Below are positions 23,379 to 32,855 of a stretch of 63,997 nt of DNA, one piece after another; positions within the stretch are counted from its first letter, which is position 1; every line of letters begins with the position of its first letter. The notes under the pieces are model-generated. The model searched no databases, was not told the DNA's origin, and saw only the letters and a list, made by a program, of their open reading frames with translations. Origin of the DNA: an uncultured Collinsella sp. (GTDB lineage: Bacteria; Actinomycetota; Coriobacteriia; Coriobacteriales; Coriobacteriaceae); NCBI GenBank assembly GCA_902462065.1, contig CABQAK010000005.1, positions 1-63,997 of the forward strand. Reading direction: 5' to 3'. A program made the translations under genes and the position numbers.

Positions 23379-24941
23379 CTACTTGCCGTCGTCGTCCTGG
23401 GCCTCATCGCGTGCATAGAGCTCCAACATGCGGCGGCGGTATTCGCGCACGGCGAGCTTGGCGCGCTCCAAGCGGCGACGCTCGCGCGGAGTCAGCTCGG
23501 ACGGGTCGACCTCGTCTCCATAGGTCTTATCGGCAAGAAGATGTGCCGCGTCCACAATACGGGCATCGATATGGCCGCTCGCCGCCTCGGCGGAAAGACG
23601 CTCGGCAATCGTATCGAGCGTAGGCAGGCCCTCGAATACACGACCATGGCCATGCGAAGTCAGCAGCTCATGCTCGCGCGCGAGCAAGCTCGCTAGGTCG
23701 TGGTGGGCGCGCAGGATGTCGAGCGCATCGGATGGATGCTCGGCAACCTCTGCCACGGCGGCGACCGGCGCGGCGTCGACCACGCGGTAGAAGAGCTGCG
23801 CGAGCAATGGCATCAAGAACACCGTGATGGCGCCGGCGGCAACCATGACCGACGCAATATCTTGCGACAGCGCGCTCGCGTTGACGGCAACGCTCGTCAC
23901 GGCAACGATGATCGGCAGGGCCGTGGTGCAGTACAGGGCCACGGTAATGCGGCCATACGCCGACACATCGCGCGTCGCAGGACAAATGCTCATAGAAATA
24001 AGAATGGGCACGGCACGAATAATCAGCAACGCCACGATAAAGCCCACGAGCAGACCCGGGCGCGACGCCACGGCCGTCAGGTCGATCTTTGCGCCCGATA
24101 CGGTAAAGAACACCGGAATCAAAAAGCCGTAGGCCAGGCCGTCGAGCTTGGTCTCGAGCGTATGGTTGCCCTCGGGGATGATGTAGCGCAAGACAAAGCC
24201 GGCGGCAAAAGAGCCCAACACAATGTCGAGATCAAAGACGGCCGAGAAAGCCACGAGTGTGACCAGGATGAGCACCGTCAGGCGCACGAAGGTCTGCGAC
24301 GTGGTATCGGCGCGTTCCTCGACAAACGCAAAGAAGCGGCTGCCGACGCGCTTGGAGCGGCTCGGGACCACGGCCAGCAACACGCAAACCACCGCAAACA
24401 AGCCAAGGATTACGAGCGTTTGGATGCCAGTGCGGGCAGACAGCAGCACCGACATGGCGAGCACGGGACCGAGCTCGCCCCAAGTGCCATACGCGAGAAT
24501 CGAGTCGCCCACGCGCGTTCCGGCAAGTGAACGCTCACGCATGATGGGCACGAGCGTTCCGAGCGCCGTAGAAGTGAGGGCAAGCGTCACGGCGATACCG
24601 TCGAAATGGCTGACCGAGAACCACGGGGTAAAGCGCACGGCAAGCCAGGCGATACCAAACGTGACGACCCACGTCGCCAAGCCGTAGCGCCCCTCGACGC
24701 CCGTGATGCTCTTGGGGTCGATCTCAAAGCCGGCAAGCAGGAACAAAAAGGCCAGACCGAGCTCGGACACAAGCGAGACCTCGGCATCTACATGGATAAT
24801 GTCGAGCATATGGGGTCCCAGCACCGCGCCGAGCACGAGCAAAAAGACCGTCTCGGGAACGGGTTTTCCGGGAATCGCCGAGGCGATAAAAGGACTCGCA
24901 AAGGCTACGAGTGCGATGATGGCGAGCGAAACGAATGCCAT
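23379..24941 (-). CDS. Monovalent cation:proton antiporter, CPA2/KefB-like
   Basis: The 520-residue protein has about twelve hydrophobic segments in the first 390 residues, with the family features GLAFLFLLAGFEIDPKSI, LTSTALGTLVPIMRE and FFTVSGAKIDL. A charged cytoplasmic tail of about 130 residues (LARAREHELLTSHGHG, PRERRRLERAKLAVREYRRR) follows. The fold is that of sodium or potassium/proton exchangers. The tail is not a recognisable TrkA-N domain. It is divergent from purL and monocistronic. Confidence 0.88.
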   Translation of the reverse strand: MAFVSLAIIALVAFASPFIASAIPGKPVPETVFLLVLGAVLGPHMLDIIHVDAEVSLVSELGLAFLFLLAGFEIDPKSITGVEGRYGLATWVVTFGIAWLAVRFTPWFSVSHFDGIAVTLALTSTALGTLVPIMRERSLAGTRVGDSILAYGTWGELGPVLAMSVLLSARTGIQTLVILGLFAVVCVLLAVVPSRSKRVGSRFFAFVEERADTTSQTFVRLTVLILVTLVAFSAVFDLDIVLGSFAAGFVLRYIIPEGNHTLETKLDGLAYGFLIPVFFTVSGAKIDLTAVASRPGLLVGFIVALLIIRAVPILISMSICPATRDVSAYGRITVALYCTTALPIIVAVTSVAVNASALSQDIASVMVAAGAITVFLMPLLAQLFYRVVDAAPVAAVAEVAEHPSDALDILRAHHDLASLLAREHELLTSHGHGRVFEGLPTLDTIAERLSAEAASGHIDARIVDAAHLLADKTYGDEVDPSELTPRERRRLERAKLAVREYRRRMLELYARDEAQDDDGK

Positions 24942-25010
24942 GTGATGCCTTTCTCTTGATTGCGCATCACTGTAGCACCCTCGCCGTCCTCAACGCGCCA
25001 CGAGCTGTCG

Positions 25011-25125
25011 TATCATAGTGAGGTTTACAAACATGTGGCTCAAGGCGACCGCGAGGCTTGCCCCGTAAACCGACCGCTGCCGCATACCGTACCGTACGCC
25101 CAACCGATCAGGAAGGCAGGAACCA
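25011..25125 (+). promoter_or_regulatory. Possible structured 5' leader of purL
   Basis: A candidate -10 TATCAT (25011-25016) would place transcription start near 25022, exactly at a stem GGTTTAC (25022-25028) that pairs perfectly with GTAAACC (25065-25071). The enclosed 36 bases include a further imperfect CAAG...CTTG pairing. A short spacer with GGAAGG then leads to the purL ATG. It does not match the purine riboswitch consensus I know. It could be a new purine-related element or just a stable 5' hairpin. Confidence 0.35.
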
Positions 25126-28100
25126 ATGGTCTCTCGTATCTACGTGGAGAAGAAACCCGGGTTCGACGTCGAGGCTCAGCAGCTCAAGGGCGAGCTGACC
25201 GAAATTCTCGGCATCAAGGGCATCGAGGCCCTGAGGATCATCAACCGCTACGACGTCGAGGGCATCGACGAGGAGCTTTTCCGCTCCTGCGTGCCGACCG
25301 TCTTTAGCGAGCCCCAGGTCGATGTGACCTACGACGAGCTCCCCGCAAGCGATGGCGCCGTCTTTGCCGTCGAATTCCTGCCTGGCCAGTTTGACCAGCG
25401 CGCCGACTCCGCCAGCGAGTGCGTGCAGCTCATCAGCCAGGGCGAGCGCCCCGCCGTGCGCTCCGCCAAGGTCTATATGATCTCGGGCGCTCTGGACGAG
25501 GCCGCCATCGATGCTATCAAGCACTACGTGGTGAACCCCGTCGAGGCGCGCATCGCCTCGCTCGACCTGCCCGAGACGCTGCACATTGAGACCCCCGAGC
25601 CCCAGCCCGTCGAGGTGCTCGACGGTTTCCGCGAGCTCGACGAGACCGGCCTTGCCGCCTTCATCGCCGATCGCGGTCTTGCTATGGACGAGGCGGACAT
25701 CGCCTTCTGCCAGCAGTACTTCCGCGATGAGGACCGCGACCCCACCATCACCGAGATCCGCGTGATCGACACCTATTGGTCCGACCACTGCCGCCACACC
25801 ACCTTCGGCACCGTCCTGGATGACGTGACGATCGACGACGCCGTGGTGCAGCAGGCCTTCGACCGCTACATGGAGATGCGCCACGAACTCGGCCGCGACG
25901 CCAAGCCCGTCTGCCTCATGGACATGGGCACCATCGGCGCTAAGTACCTTAAGAAGACCGGCGTCATGACCGATGTCGACGAGTCCGAGGAGATCAACGC
26001 CTGCACCGTCAAGGTGAAGGTCGATGTCGATGGCGAGGACCAGGACTGGCTGTTCCTCTTTAAGAACGAGACCCATAACCACCCGACCGAGATCGAGCCC
26101 TTCGGCGGTGCCGCCACCTGCGTGGGCGGCGCCATCCGCGACCCGCTCTCGGGCCGCAGCTATGTGTATCAGGCCATGCGCGTCACCGGCGCCGGCGACC
26201 CCACCGTCCCCGTGTCCGAGACGCTCGAGGGCAAGCTGCCGCAGCGCAAGCTCGTGACTACTGCCGCCGCCGGCTACTCCAGCTACGGCAACCAGATCGG
26301 CCTTGCCACCGGTCAGGTCAACGAGCTCTATCACCCCGGCTACGTGGCCAAGCGCATGGAGGTCGGCGCCGTCGTGGGCGCTACCCCGGCAAACCACGTG
26401 CGCCGCGAGTGCCCCGCCCCCACCGACAAGATCATCCTGCTGGGCGGCCGCACCGGCCGTGACGGCATCGGCGGTGCCACCGGCTCCTCCAAGACCCAGA
26501 ACACCGAGTCCATCGAGACCTCGGGCGCCGAGGTCCAGAAGGGCAACGCCCCGGTCGAGCGCAAGCTGCAGCGCCTCTTCCGCCGCGGCGACGCCTGCCG
26601 CCTGATCAAGCGCTGCAACGACTTTGGCGCCGGCGGCGTCTCGGTCGCCGTGGGCGAGCTTGCCGACGGCCTGTATGTCGACCTGGACACCGTGACCAAG
26701 AAGTACGACGGCCTGGACGGCACCGAGCTCGCTATCTCCGAGTCCCAGGAGCGCATGGCTTGCGCCGTCGCCGACGGTGACGTCGAGGAGTTCATGGGCT
26801 ACGCCGCCGAGGAGAACCTCGAGGCGACCGTTATCGCCGAGGTTACCGCCGAGCCGCGCATGCGCATGGCCTGGAACGGCGTCGCCATCGTCGACCTGTC
26901 CCGCGAGTTCCTCAACTCCAACGGCGCACCCAAGCACCAGGTCGCCCACGTCTGCGCCCGTAGCGTGTGGCAGCCCAGCTGGGCCGGCGCCACGCTCGCC
27001 GAGCGCATGACCTCGCTCGTCACCGACCTCAACGTCGCTTCCAACAAGGGCCTTTCCGAGCGCTTCGACTCCACCATCGGCGCCGCGACCGTGCTCATGC
27101 CCTTTGGCGGCAAGACGCAGCTCACCCCAAGCTCAGCCATGGTCGCCAAGTTCCCCGTGGACGGCGAGACCACCACGGCGAGTGCTATGGCATGGGGCTT
27201 CAACCCCTACCTGATGGAAGCCGACCAGTTTGCGGGCGCCTACCTGTCCGTGGTCGAGTCCATCGCCAAGCTCGTTGCCGCCGGCTTTGAGCACAAGCAC
27301 GCCTACCTCTCCTTCCAGGAGTACTTCGAGCGCCTGCGCACCGAGGCAGAGCGCTGGGGCAAGCCCACGGCAGCCGTCTTGGGCGCCCTCATGGCCCAAG
27401 TCGACCTGGGTGCCGGCGCCATCGGTGGCAAGGATTCCATGAGCGGCTCGTTTGAGGACGAGGCCGGCGAACTCAACGTCCCGCCGACCCTGATCAGCTT
27501 CGCCGTCGCCGTGGGCAAGGCCGCCCGCGCCGTCTCGCCCGAGTTCAAGGGCCTGACGCACCGCGTCGTCCGCATCGCCCCCGCCACCTATGGCGAGGAC
27601 TACCGTCCCGACGCCCAGCAGCTGCTCGCCGCGTTTGACGCCGTCGAGGCGCTCACTGCTACCGGCAACGCCCTGGCCATCTCCACGCCCGGCTACGGAT
27701 GCGGCGCCGAGAGCCTCTTTAAGATGTGCGTCGGTAACCAGATCGGTATCGAGCTTGCCGAGGATGTAGACGTGGAGAGCCTCTTCACCCCGCTCTACGG
27801 CAGCTTTGTCGTCGAGCTCGCCGAGGATGCCGAGCTGCCCGAGGTCGCCGACGGCGTTGTCGTCGAGCCCCTGGGCACCACCGTCGAGGGCTATGTCATC
27901 GACACCGGCTCCGAAGTCATCGAGCTCGCCGAGCTCCAGGAGGCCTGGGAGAGCGGTATCGAGGGCGTCTTTGCCTACCGCAGCGCCGGCGAGACCGCCG
28001 AGGTCGAGACCATCGACTTCCGCGCCAAGGACATCCACGTGTACGGCGGCGCCAAGATCGCCCGCCCGCGCGTGGTTATCCCCGTGTTCCCCGGCAACAA

Positions 28101-28872
28101 CTGCGAGTACGATAGCGCCCGTGCCTTCCGTGCCGCCGGCGCCGAAGCCGACACCTTCGTGATCAACAACCTCACGCCCGAGGCCGTCGCCGAGAGCACC
28201 CATGAGCTTGCCCGCCGCATTCGTGCAAGCCAGATCGTCATGATCCCCGGCGGCTTCTCGGGCGGCGACGAGCCCGACGGCTCCGCCAAGTTCATCACGG
28301 CGTTCTTCCGCGCTCCCGAGGTCACCGAGGCAGTCCGCGACCTGCTCAAGGCCCGCGATGGCCTGATGCTGGGCATCTGCAACGGCTTCCAGGCCCTGAT
28401 CAAGCTCGGTCTGGTGCCCTACGGCGACATCGTCGACGCCACGCCCGATGCGCCCACGTTGACGTTCAACACCATCGGTCGCCACCAGAGCCGTCTGGTG
28501 CGCACCCGCATCTCGTCCAACTTGTCCCCGTGGCTGTCGCAGTGCAGCCTGGACGACCCCTACACCGTCGCCATCAGCCACGGCGAGGGCCGCTTTGTCG
28601 CCAACGACGAAGTGCTCGCCCAGCTGATCGCCAACGGCCAGGTCGCCACGCAGTACGTGGGCGAGGACGGCAAGCCCAGCATGGATCTTTCCGTCAACCC
28701 CAACGGCTCCGCACTCGCCATCGAGGGCATCACGAGCCCCGACGGCCGCGTCCTGGGCAAGATGGGCCATGCCGAGCGTCGTGGCGACAACCTGTACCGC
28801 AACGTGCCCGAGCATGTCCCCGGCGATAAGTTCATGCCGATCTTTGAGAGCGGCGTGGCCTACTTCGCTTAA
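25126..28872 (+). CDS. purL: Phosphoribosylformylglycinamidine synthase, single-chain (PurL with PurQ-type glutaminase domain)
   Basis: The 1248-residue enzyme combines a PurS-like N-terminal segment, the two-lobed AIRS-type synthetase (DTYWSDHCRHTTFGT, FKNETHNHPTEIEPFGGAATCVGG, GGRTGRDGIGGATGSS) and a C-terminal class I glutaminase. The glutaminase has IPGGFSGGDEPDGS, nucleophile GICNGFQ, and ISHGEGRF supplying His and Glu. It makes FGAM from FGAR, glutamine and ATP in step 4 of purine synthesis. Many Gram-positives split this into PurS, PurQ and PurL; here it is one chain. No other pur gene is next to it. The region between about 990 and 1010 links synthetase to glutaminase. Confidence 0.96.
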   Translation: MVSRIYVEKKPGFDVEAQQLKGELTEILGIKGIEALRIINRYDVEGIDEELFRSCVPTVFSEPQVDVTYDELPASDGAVFAVEFLPGQFDQRADSASECVQLISQGERPAVRSAKVYMISGALDEAAIDAIKHYVVNPVEARIASLDLPETLHIETPEPQPVEVLDGFRELDETGLAAFIADRGLAMDEADIAFCQQYFRDEDRDPTITEIRVIDTYWSDHCRHTTFGTVLDDVTIDDAVVQQAFDRYMEMRHELGRDAKPVCLMDMGTIGAKYLKKTGVMTDVDESEEINACTVKVKVDVDGEDQDWLFLFKNETHNHPTEIEPFGGAATCVGGAIRDPLSGRSYVYQAMRVTGAGDPTVPVSETLEGKLPQRKLVTTAAAGYSSYGNQIGLATGQVNELYHPGYVAKRMEVGAVVGATPANHVRRECPAPTDKIILLGGRTGRDGIGGATGSSKTQNTESIETSGAEVQKGNAPVERKLQRLFRRGDACRLIKRCNDFGAGGVSVAVGELADGLYVDLDTVTKKYDGLDGTELAISESQERMACAVADGDVEEFMGYAAEENLEATVIAEVTAEPRMRMAWNGVAIVDLSREFLNSNGAPKHQVAHVCARSVWQPSWAGATLAERMTSLVTDLNVASNKGLSERFDSTIGAATVLMPFGGKTQLTPSSAMVAKFPVDGETTTASAMAWGFNPYLMEADQFAGAYLSVVESIAKLVAAGFEHKHAYLSFQEYFERLRTEAERWGKPTAAVLGALMAQVDLGAGAIGGKDSMSGSFEDEAGELNVPPTLISFAVAVGKAARAVSPEFKGLTHRVVRIAPATYGEDYRPDAQQLLAAFDAVEALTATGNALAISTPGYGCGAESLFKMCVGNQIGIELAEDVDVESLFTPLYGSFVVELAEDAELPEVADGVVVEPLGTTVEGYVIDTGSEVIELAELQEAWESGIEGVFAYRSAGETAEVETIDFRAKDIHVYGGAKIARPRVVIPVFPGNNCEYDSARAFRAAGAEADTFVINNLTPEAVAESTHELARRIRASQIVMIPGGFSGGDEPDGSAKFITAFFRAPEVTEAVRDLLKARDGLMLGICNGFQALIKLGLVPYGDIVDATPDAPTLTFNTIGRHQSRLVRTRISSNLSPWLSQCSLDDPYTVAISHGEGRFVANDEVLAQLIANGQVATQYVGEDGKPSMDLSVNPNGSALAIEGITSPDGRVLGKMGHAERRGDNLYRNVPEHVPGDKFMPIFESGVAYFA

Positions 28873-28906
28873 TGCGCCCCATCGGGTACAATCCCCTCGG
28901 GTAACA

Positions 28907-28947
28907 ACACCCGCCACCGGCACACCCGGTGGCGGGTTCTTTTTTGC
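28907..28947 (+). terminator. Intrinsic terminator after purL
   Basis: CCCGCCACCGG pairs with CCGGTGGCGGG around a short loop, followed by TTCTTTTTT, about 35 bp past the purL stop. Confidence 0.93.
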
Positions 28948-28970
28948 TTCGCGCATACAGGAAGGACATC

Positions 28971-29906
28971 ATGGAAAGACGCAAGCCATATCTCGCCACC
29001 CTGCCCGGACTCATCCTGGGCTGCCTCGTCTGCTGTGCGCTTTGGGGGTCGGCTTTCCCCTGCATCAAGATCGGTTACGGGCTCTTTGGCATCCCCGCGC
29101 ACGATAGCGCCTCACAGCTGCTCTTTGCAGGTTTGCGCTTTACGCTTGCCGGTGCCCTGGTTATCGTTGGGATGAGCGCGGCCCAACGCCGCCCCCTCAT
29201 TCCGCGTACTCGCGACATCAAGCCCATCGTTGTCTTGTCGCTCTTCCAGACTATCGGGCAGTACTTCTTTTTCTACCTGGGACTCTCGCGCGCAAGTGCC
29301 ATGTCGAGCTCCATCATCGAGGCCAGCGCCAACTTCCTCGCAATCCTCTTTGCCGCCCTGGCGTTTCGCACCGAGAAGCTCAATACGGCCAAGGTGCTCG
29401 GCTGCGTGCTGGGCTTTGCCGGTGTCGCGCTCGTCAACCTTTCGGGCGCGGACGGCACCTTTGGCTTTACGCTCGACGGCGAGGGCTTTATCCTGGCCTC
29501 CACCGTCGCGGGCGCCCTTTCGACCTGCCTGATCGGCATCTTCTCGCGCGAGCATGACGGCGTCTTGCTCGCCGGGTGGCAGTTCTTGGTCGGCGGTCTG
29601 GTCCTCACCGTCATCGGCTTTTTGATGGGTGGTGCGCTCTCCCCCACGGCGATTGCCCCCGCCATCGCGCTCATCATCTACATGGCGCTTATCTCCGCCG
29701 TCGCGTACTCGCTGTGGTCGCGCCTGCTCGCCGTCAACCCCATCAGCCGCGTTTCGGTCTTTGGCTTTATGAACCCGGTCTTTGGCGTGCTGCTGAGCGC
29801 ACTGCTGCTCGGCGAGGGCGCTGGCACGAGCCCCGTTACCGTCATCGTTGCCCTGCTGTTGGTCTGCGGCGGCATCATCATCGTAAATAAGCCCAAAAAG
29901 GCCTAG
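28971..29906 (+). CDS. EamA/DMT-family transporter
   Basis: The 311-residue protein has about ten hydrophobic helices in two repeated halves, the EamA layout. Features include LGCLVCCALWGSAFPCIKIGY at the N terminus, LQ-TIGQYFFFYLGLSRASAMSSSIIEASANF in the first half, and VAYSLWSRLLAVNPISRVSVFGFMNPVFGVLLSALLLGE in the second. These permeases export or import small metabolites, often amino acids or nucleosides; the substrate cannot be inferred. The ATG at 28971 follows GGAAGG and lies after the purL terminator. Confidence 0.9.
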   Translation: MERRKPYLATLPGLILGCLVCCALWGSAFPCIKIGYGLFGIPAHDSASQLLFAGLRFTLAGALVIVGMSAAQRRPLIPRTRDIKPIVVLSLFQTIGQYFFFYLGLSRASAMSSSIIEASANFLAILFAALAFRTEKLNTAKVLGCVLGFAGVALVNLSGADGTFGFTLDGEGFILASTVAGALSTCLIGIFSREHDGVLLAGWQFLVGGLVLTVIGFLMGGALSPTAIAPAIALIIYMALISAVAYSLWSRLLAVNPISRVSVFGFMNPVFGVLLSALLLGEGAGTSPVTVIVALLLVCGGIIIVNKPKKA

Positions 29907-29975
29907 CGAACTGCCTCGTTCCGAGAAAAAGACGAGGCACATCTTCGACAGCCGCTACTAATCCCGCCAACGCAA

Positions 29976-30019
29976 AAGGGGCGCACGACCATCAATACGG
30001 TCGTGCGCCCCTATTTTTC
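29976..30019. terminator. Bidirectional intrinsic terminator
   Basis: AGGGGCGCACGACC pairs with GGTCGTGCGCCCCT. On the plus strand it is followed by ATTTTT and on the minus strand by TTTTGCG, so it can serve both the EamA gene and the convergent GGDEF gene. Confidence 0.9.
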
Positions 30020-31161
30020 TAGCGTACCTGAACGCCGGCTTTCTTCTTCTCGCGCTTTACGCGGTAGAGCTCCGCATCGGCGGCGCGAAGTAAGTCTTGC
30101 CAGGTATCAACACTATCGCCGACCCGCGCGTAACCGATGGACATCCGCAATGCATACGGCACCTCGGCACGAGCGAGCTCGTCGTCAATCGCCGAACACA
30201 GGTCTATGATGCCCTGTTCCGCCGCTGCCTTTTGGAGCACCACAAACTCATCGCCACCATAACGTGCGATAAAGCCACCAGCCGGCGAGCAGACATCCTT
30301 GAGCGCCGTCGCAACAACCTGAAGAGCGTGGTCGCCCTCCACATGTCCATAGCGATCGTTAATCTGCTTAAAGCCGTCGGCGTCCATCATAAGCAGATAT
30401 ACATCTTCGGCCTGATCCACATTTGAAAAGAGCGACAGCATATAGGTCTCAAAACGGTTGCGGTTGTTGAGTCCAGTCAACGGGTCAGTCGAGATCAGTT
30501 GCTCCTGATAGACGATATAGAGCAGCAGGATGCTCAGCGTTATACCGAAGCAAAGGCCCGGTACCGAAAACAAAACCTGGAAGGTACCGCCCACCAGAGC
30601 GGGAACCGCAAAAAAGGCGAGGGTGCGATAAATGGCCTTCTTTTGCAGGCTTTCGACTTTTCGAGCCTGAATAAAGGCATGCAAGGACGTATATATGACG
30701 TAGCAGTAGCTAACGATAGGCTGAATCATATAAAGCGCTCCGCGACGATATACGCCCTGCGCATCGATATAGAACATAGTGTGCGTCCAGTAGCTGGTAA
30801 ATGCCAGAACGACCACCAATGCGGTTGGCAACGTTAAAAGTACCACCCTATAGGGCGTGGTCAGGAGCTGTGAGCCCTGCATCGTCTCGGAATAGAAAAA
30901 CCAAATGAGGCACGCGATGGCGAACAGCGAAAACGAAACCGCATTGGAAATCCAGTTGGCCGTGATGCCTACAGGAGTGCTCACGCCGTCCGAGAGCGTC
31001 CAGATCATATCGAAGAAAATGTAGGCAGCAGACGTGTAGCCCAGCATGCTAAACAAAAGCTGCTGGGTGCTCGAGAACAGGGAGCGACGGCTTCGTACGG
31101 CAAGTCCGATAAGAATAATCATGCACAGCAGGAATATCTCGATCTTGAGTGCCTTAACCAC
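30019..31161 (-). CDS. Membrane-bound GGDEF diguanylate cyclase
   Basis: The first 210 or so residues contain multiple hydrophobic helices (starting ALKIEIFLLCMIILIGLAV). A GGDEF domain follows, with DPLTGLNNRNRFE, DADGFKQINDRYGHVEGDHAL and an intact ARYGGDEFVVL active site. It should make cyclic di-GMP from two GTP. The inhibitory RxxD site normally five residues before GGDEF is not present. I start at the GTG at 31161, 8 nt after GGAGG; a TTG at 31179 would overlap that site. No EAL domain protein is visible in the window. Confidence 0.88.
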   Translation of the reverse strand: MVKALKIEIFLLCMIILIGLAVRSRRSLFSSTQQLLFSMLGYTSAAYIFFDMIWTLSDGVSTPVGITANWISNAVSFSLFAIACLIWFFYSETMQGSQLLTTPYRVVLLTLPTALVVVLAFTSYWTHTMFYIDAQGVYRRGALYMIQPIVSYCYVIYTSLHAFIQARKVESLQKKAIYRTLAFFAVPALVGGTFQVLFSVPGLCFGITLSILLLYIVYQEQLISTDPLTGLNNRNRFETYMLSLFSNVDQAEDVYLLMMDADGFKQINDRYGHVEGDHALQVVATALKDVCSPAGGFIARYGGDEFVVLQKAAAEQGIIDLCSAIDDELARAEVPYALRMSIGYARVGDSVDTWQDLLRAADAELYRVKREKKKAGVQVR

Positions 31162-31260
31162 TAGACGCCCTCCCTTCAATATCCAAGTGGCCAGAATCGC
31201 CCGAGTCGTACCCAGGCGCCAAACGCCCCTTTCTCCGCAGGGGTAAAGGGAATCATAGCA

Positions 31261-31304
31261 GAGCGCCCGAACGTCACTGCAGAACAGTCACCGTTCGGGC
31301 GCTC
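31261..31304 (-). terminator. Long hairpin after kdgT, terminator-like
   Basis: Thirteen-base arms GAGCGCCCGAACG and CGTTCGGGCGCTC are perfectly complementary, with an inner ACTG/CAGT stem. On the minus strand it follows kdgT by about 45 bp. There is no strong T run, so termination efficiency is uncertain. Confidence 0.65.
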
Positions 31305-31349
31305 GGACGGCGCGAACTGCACGCCGGAATCAATTATCGGTAACGGCCG

Positions 31350-32372
31350 TTACTCGCCGTCGATGTCGGTCGCGACGGCCTCCTCAATAGCCTCGACGCC
31401 TTCGACCGACAGATCTTCTTCGCCGTGGCAGAACTTCTTATCGACCCAGCCGGTCAGAATCGGAGCCATGATTGCCGTGATGATGACGGCAGTGGCAATC
31501 TGCGCATACGCGGTGGGCGCAAGCTCGGCATAGCGCGGAGCGACCTCGGCGAGGGCGACCGGCGTGGTCATGGCCGTGCCGGCAATGGTGGAACAGGCAA
31601 CGGCCGCCTTGCCGTTGCCGCCACACAGGCGCTCGAAGGCAAAGGTAATGGGACCGACGATAAAGAGCGTGATGAGGCCCAGCAGGATGCCCGAAATGCC
31701 GCCGGTGATGAAGCTCGAAAGGCTCATGGACGCACCGAGCTGAAAACCGATGACAGCGATCGCGGGATTGGCGCCGGGGACCAGCAGGTTCTTGATAAAC
31801 GGGAACAAGTTGCCCAGGACCATGCCGATAACAAGCGGCAGGATGGATCCGATGATAGTGCCGACGGGGATGTTGGCGAGACCCGAGACACCGAGGATGA
31901 TCATCGTGACGGCGGGGCCGGCCGTAAAGAACAGGATACCGACGGCGCCCTGCTCGGACTCATCGCCGAACTCGCCCATGATGCCCGTATAGAGCGCCAT
32001 GTTGCAAAACGTAATGCCGCCGATGATAGACACGGAGCTCAGACCCAGGAAGTTGTCGTTAAAGAAATATGCCACGCCTAGGCCGAGAGCCGCTGCGACG
32101 ACCAGCTTGGGAATCAGCACGACGATACCGGTCTTGATGGCGCCCGGCGTGGACTTAAAGCTGATGCCGGCACCCACAAACAGCAGGATCGCGGCGACGA
32201 TGGTATTGGAGCCACCGCGGCAGGCAGCCGTAAAGAAGCCGCCGATCTCAAAGACCTGCGGGCAGAAGGTATTGAGCAAAAGACCGACGATCATGGGATA
32301 GATCATGATGTCGCCCGGGATGCGCGGGACCCTGAATTTCTTTTGCTCGTTGGCAGTTGCTTCCTGTGCCAT
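31350..32372 (-). CDS. kdgT: 2-keto-3-deoxygluconate permease family transporter
   Basis: The 340-residue membrane protein has the KdgT-family motifs IPGDIMIYPMIVGLLLNTFCPQ, FKSTPGAIKTG, GGITFCNMALYTGIMGEFGD and VACSTIAGTAMTTPVALAEVAPRY, with about ten helices. E. coli KdgT takes up 2-keto-3-deoxygluconate by proton symport during pectin or uronate use. No uronate catabolic genes are adjacent, so the substrate may differ. The ATG at 32372 has GGGGG upstream. Confidence 0.88.
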   Translation of the reverse strand: MAQEATANEQKKFRVPRIPGDIMIYPMIVGLLLNTFCPQVFEIGGFFTAACRGGSNTIVAAILLFVGAGISFKSTPGAIKTGIVVLIPKLVVAAALGLGVAYFFNDNFLGLSSVSIIGGITFCNMALYTGIMGEFGDESEQGAVGILFFTAGPAVTMIILGVSGLANIPVGTIIGSILPLVIGMVLGNLFPFIKNLLVPGANPAIAVIGFQLGASMSLSSFITGGISGILLGLITLFIVGPITFAFERLCGGNGKAAVACSTIAGTAMTTPVALAEVAPRYAELAPTAYAQIATAVIITAIMAPILTGWVDKKFCHGEEDLSVEGVEAIEEAVATDIDGE

Positions 32373-32522
32373 GAAACCCCCATTTCCGCTGACGCAGAAC
32401 AAAAGCCCACGTCACGCTTTGCTACAGTAAAGTTTGACCATGGTACCAGAAGAAATAGACCAGCTCGGTGAAAAATTCTACAAGTTGGGATGGAACGAGA
32501 TTCGGCGCCCGCGACGCCAGCC

Positions 32523-32855
32523 CTATATAAGGCTCAAGACAATATAGAGTACGATGCCCGAGACGCAGCACCACAGCATCGATTTTGTCTTGATTGCCAC
32601 CGCCACGACACCGGCAGCCGCAATCCAGGGAATCAAGCCCTGCCACAAGCCGGCGTCGAAAGCGCCAGGGCTTATCAAATCGTTAGCGACCAGTGCCGCA
32701 AAGGCAGCGGGCGGAATATAACCCAAGGCCTCGGTAACGCGGGGCGACAGCGTTCTCCCGCGCAAGGCAAACACTGGGGCAATGCGGAAAAATGCGATGG
32801 CCGCCCACGACGACAGCCACAGGACCAAAAACTCATTAACGGGCATCGCGAGCAT
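32523..32855 (-). CDS. azlD: AzlD family branched-chain amino acid export subunit
   Basis: The 110-residue protein has four hydrophobic helices and AzlD-like features (LVLWLSSWAAIAFFRIAPVFALRGRTLSPRVTEALGYIPPAAFAALVA). It partners AzlC in exporting branched-chain amino acids or analogues. Two starts are close (32855 and 32846); both overlap or abut the end of azlC, pointing to translational coupling. Confidence 0.85.
   Translation of the reverse strand: MLAMPVNEFLVLWLSSWAAIAFFRIAPVFALRGRTLSPRVTEALGYIPPAAFAALVANDLISPGAFDAGLWQGLIPWIAAAGVVAVAIKTKSMLWCCVSGIVLYIVLSLI

Noticed and set aside
25011..25125. Purine riboswitch upstream of purL
   Set aside because: The expected core sequences and three-way junction layout are not seen; only a stem of unknown nature is reported.
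25108..26949. Long minus-strand reading frame within purL
   Set aside because: It is a shadow of the well-supported PurL frame.
32422..32646. Minus-strand frame overlapping azlD's end
   Set aside because: It overlaps azlD in another frame and has no initiation signals.
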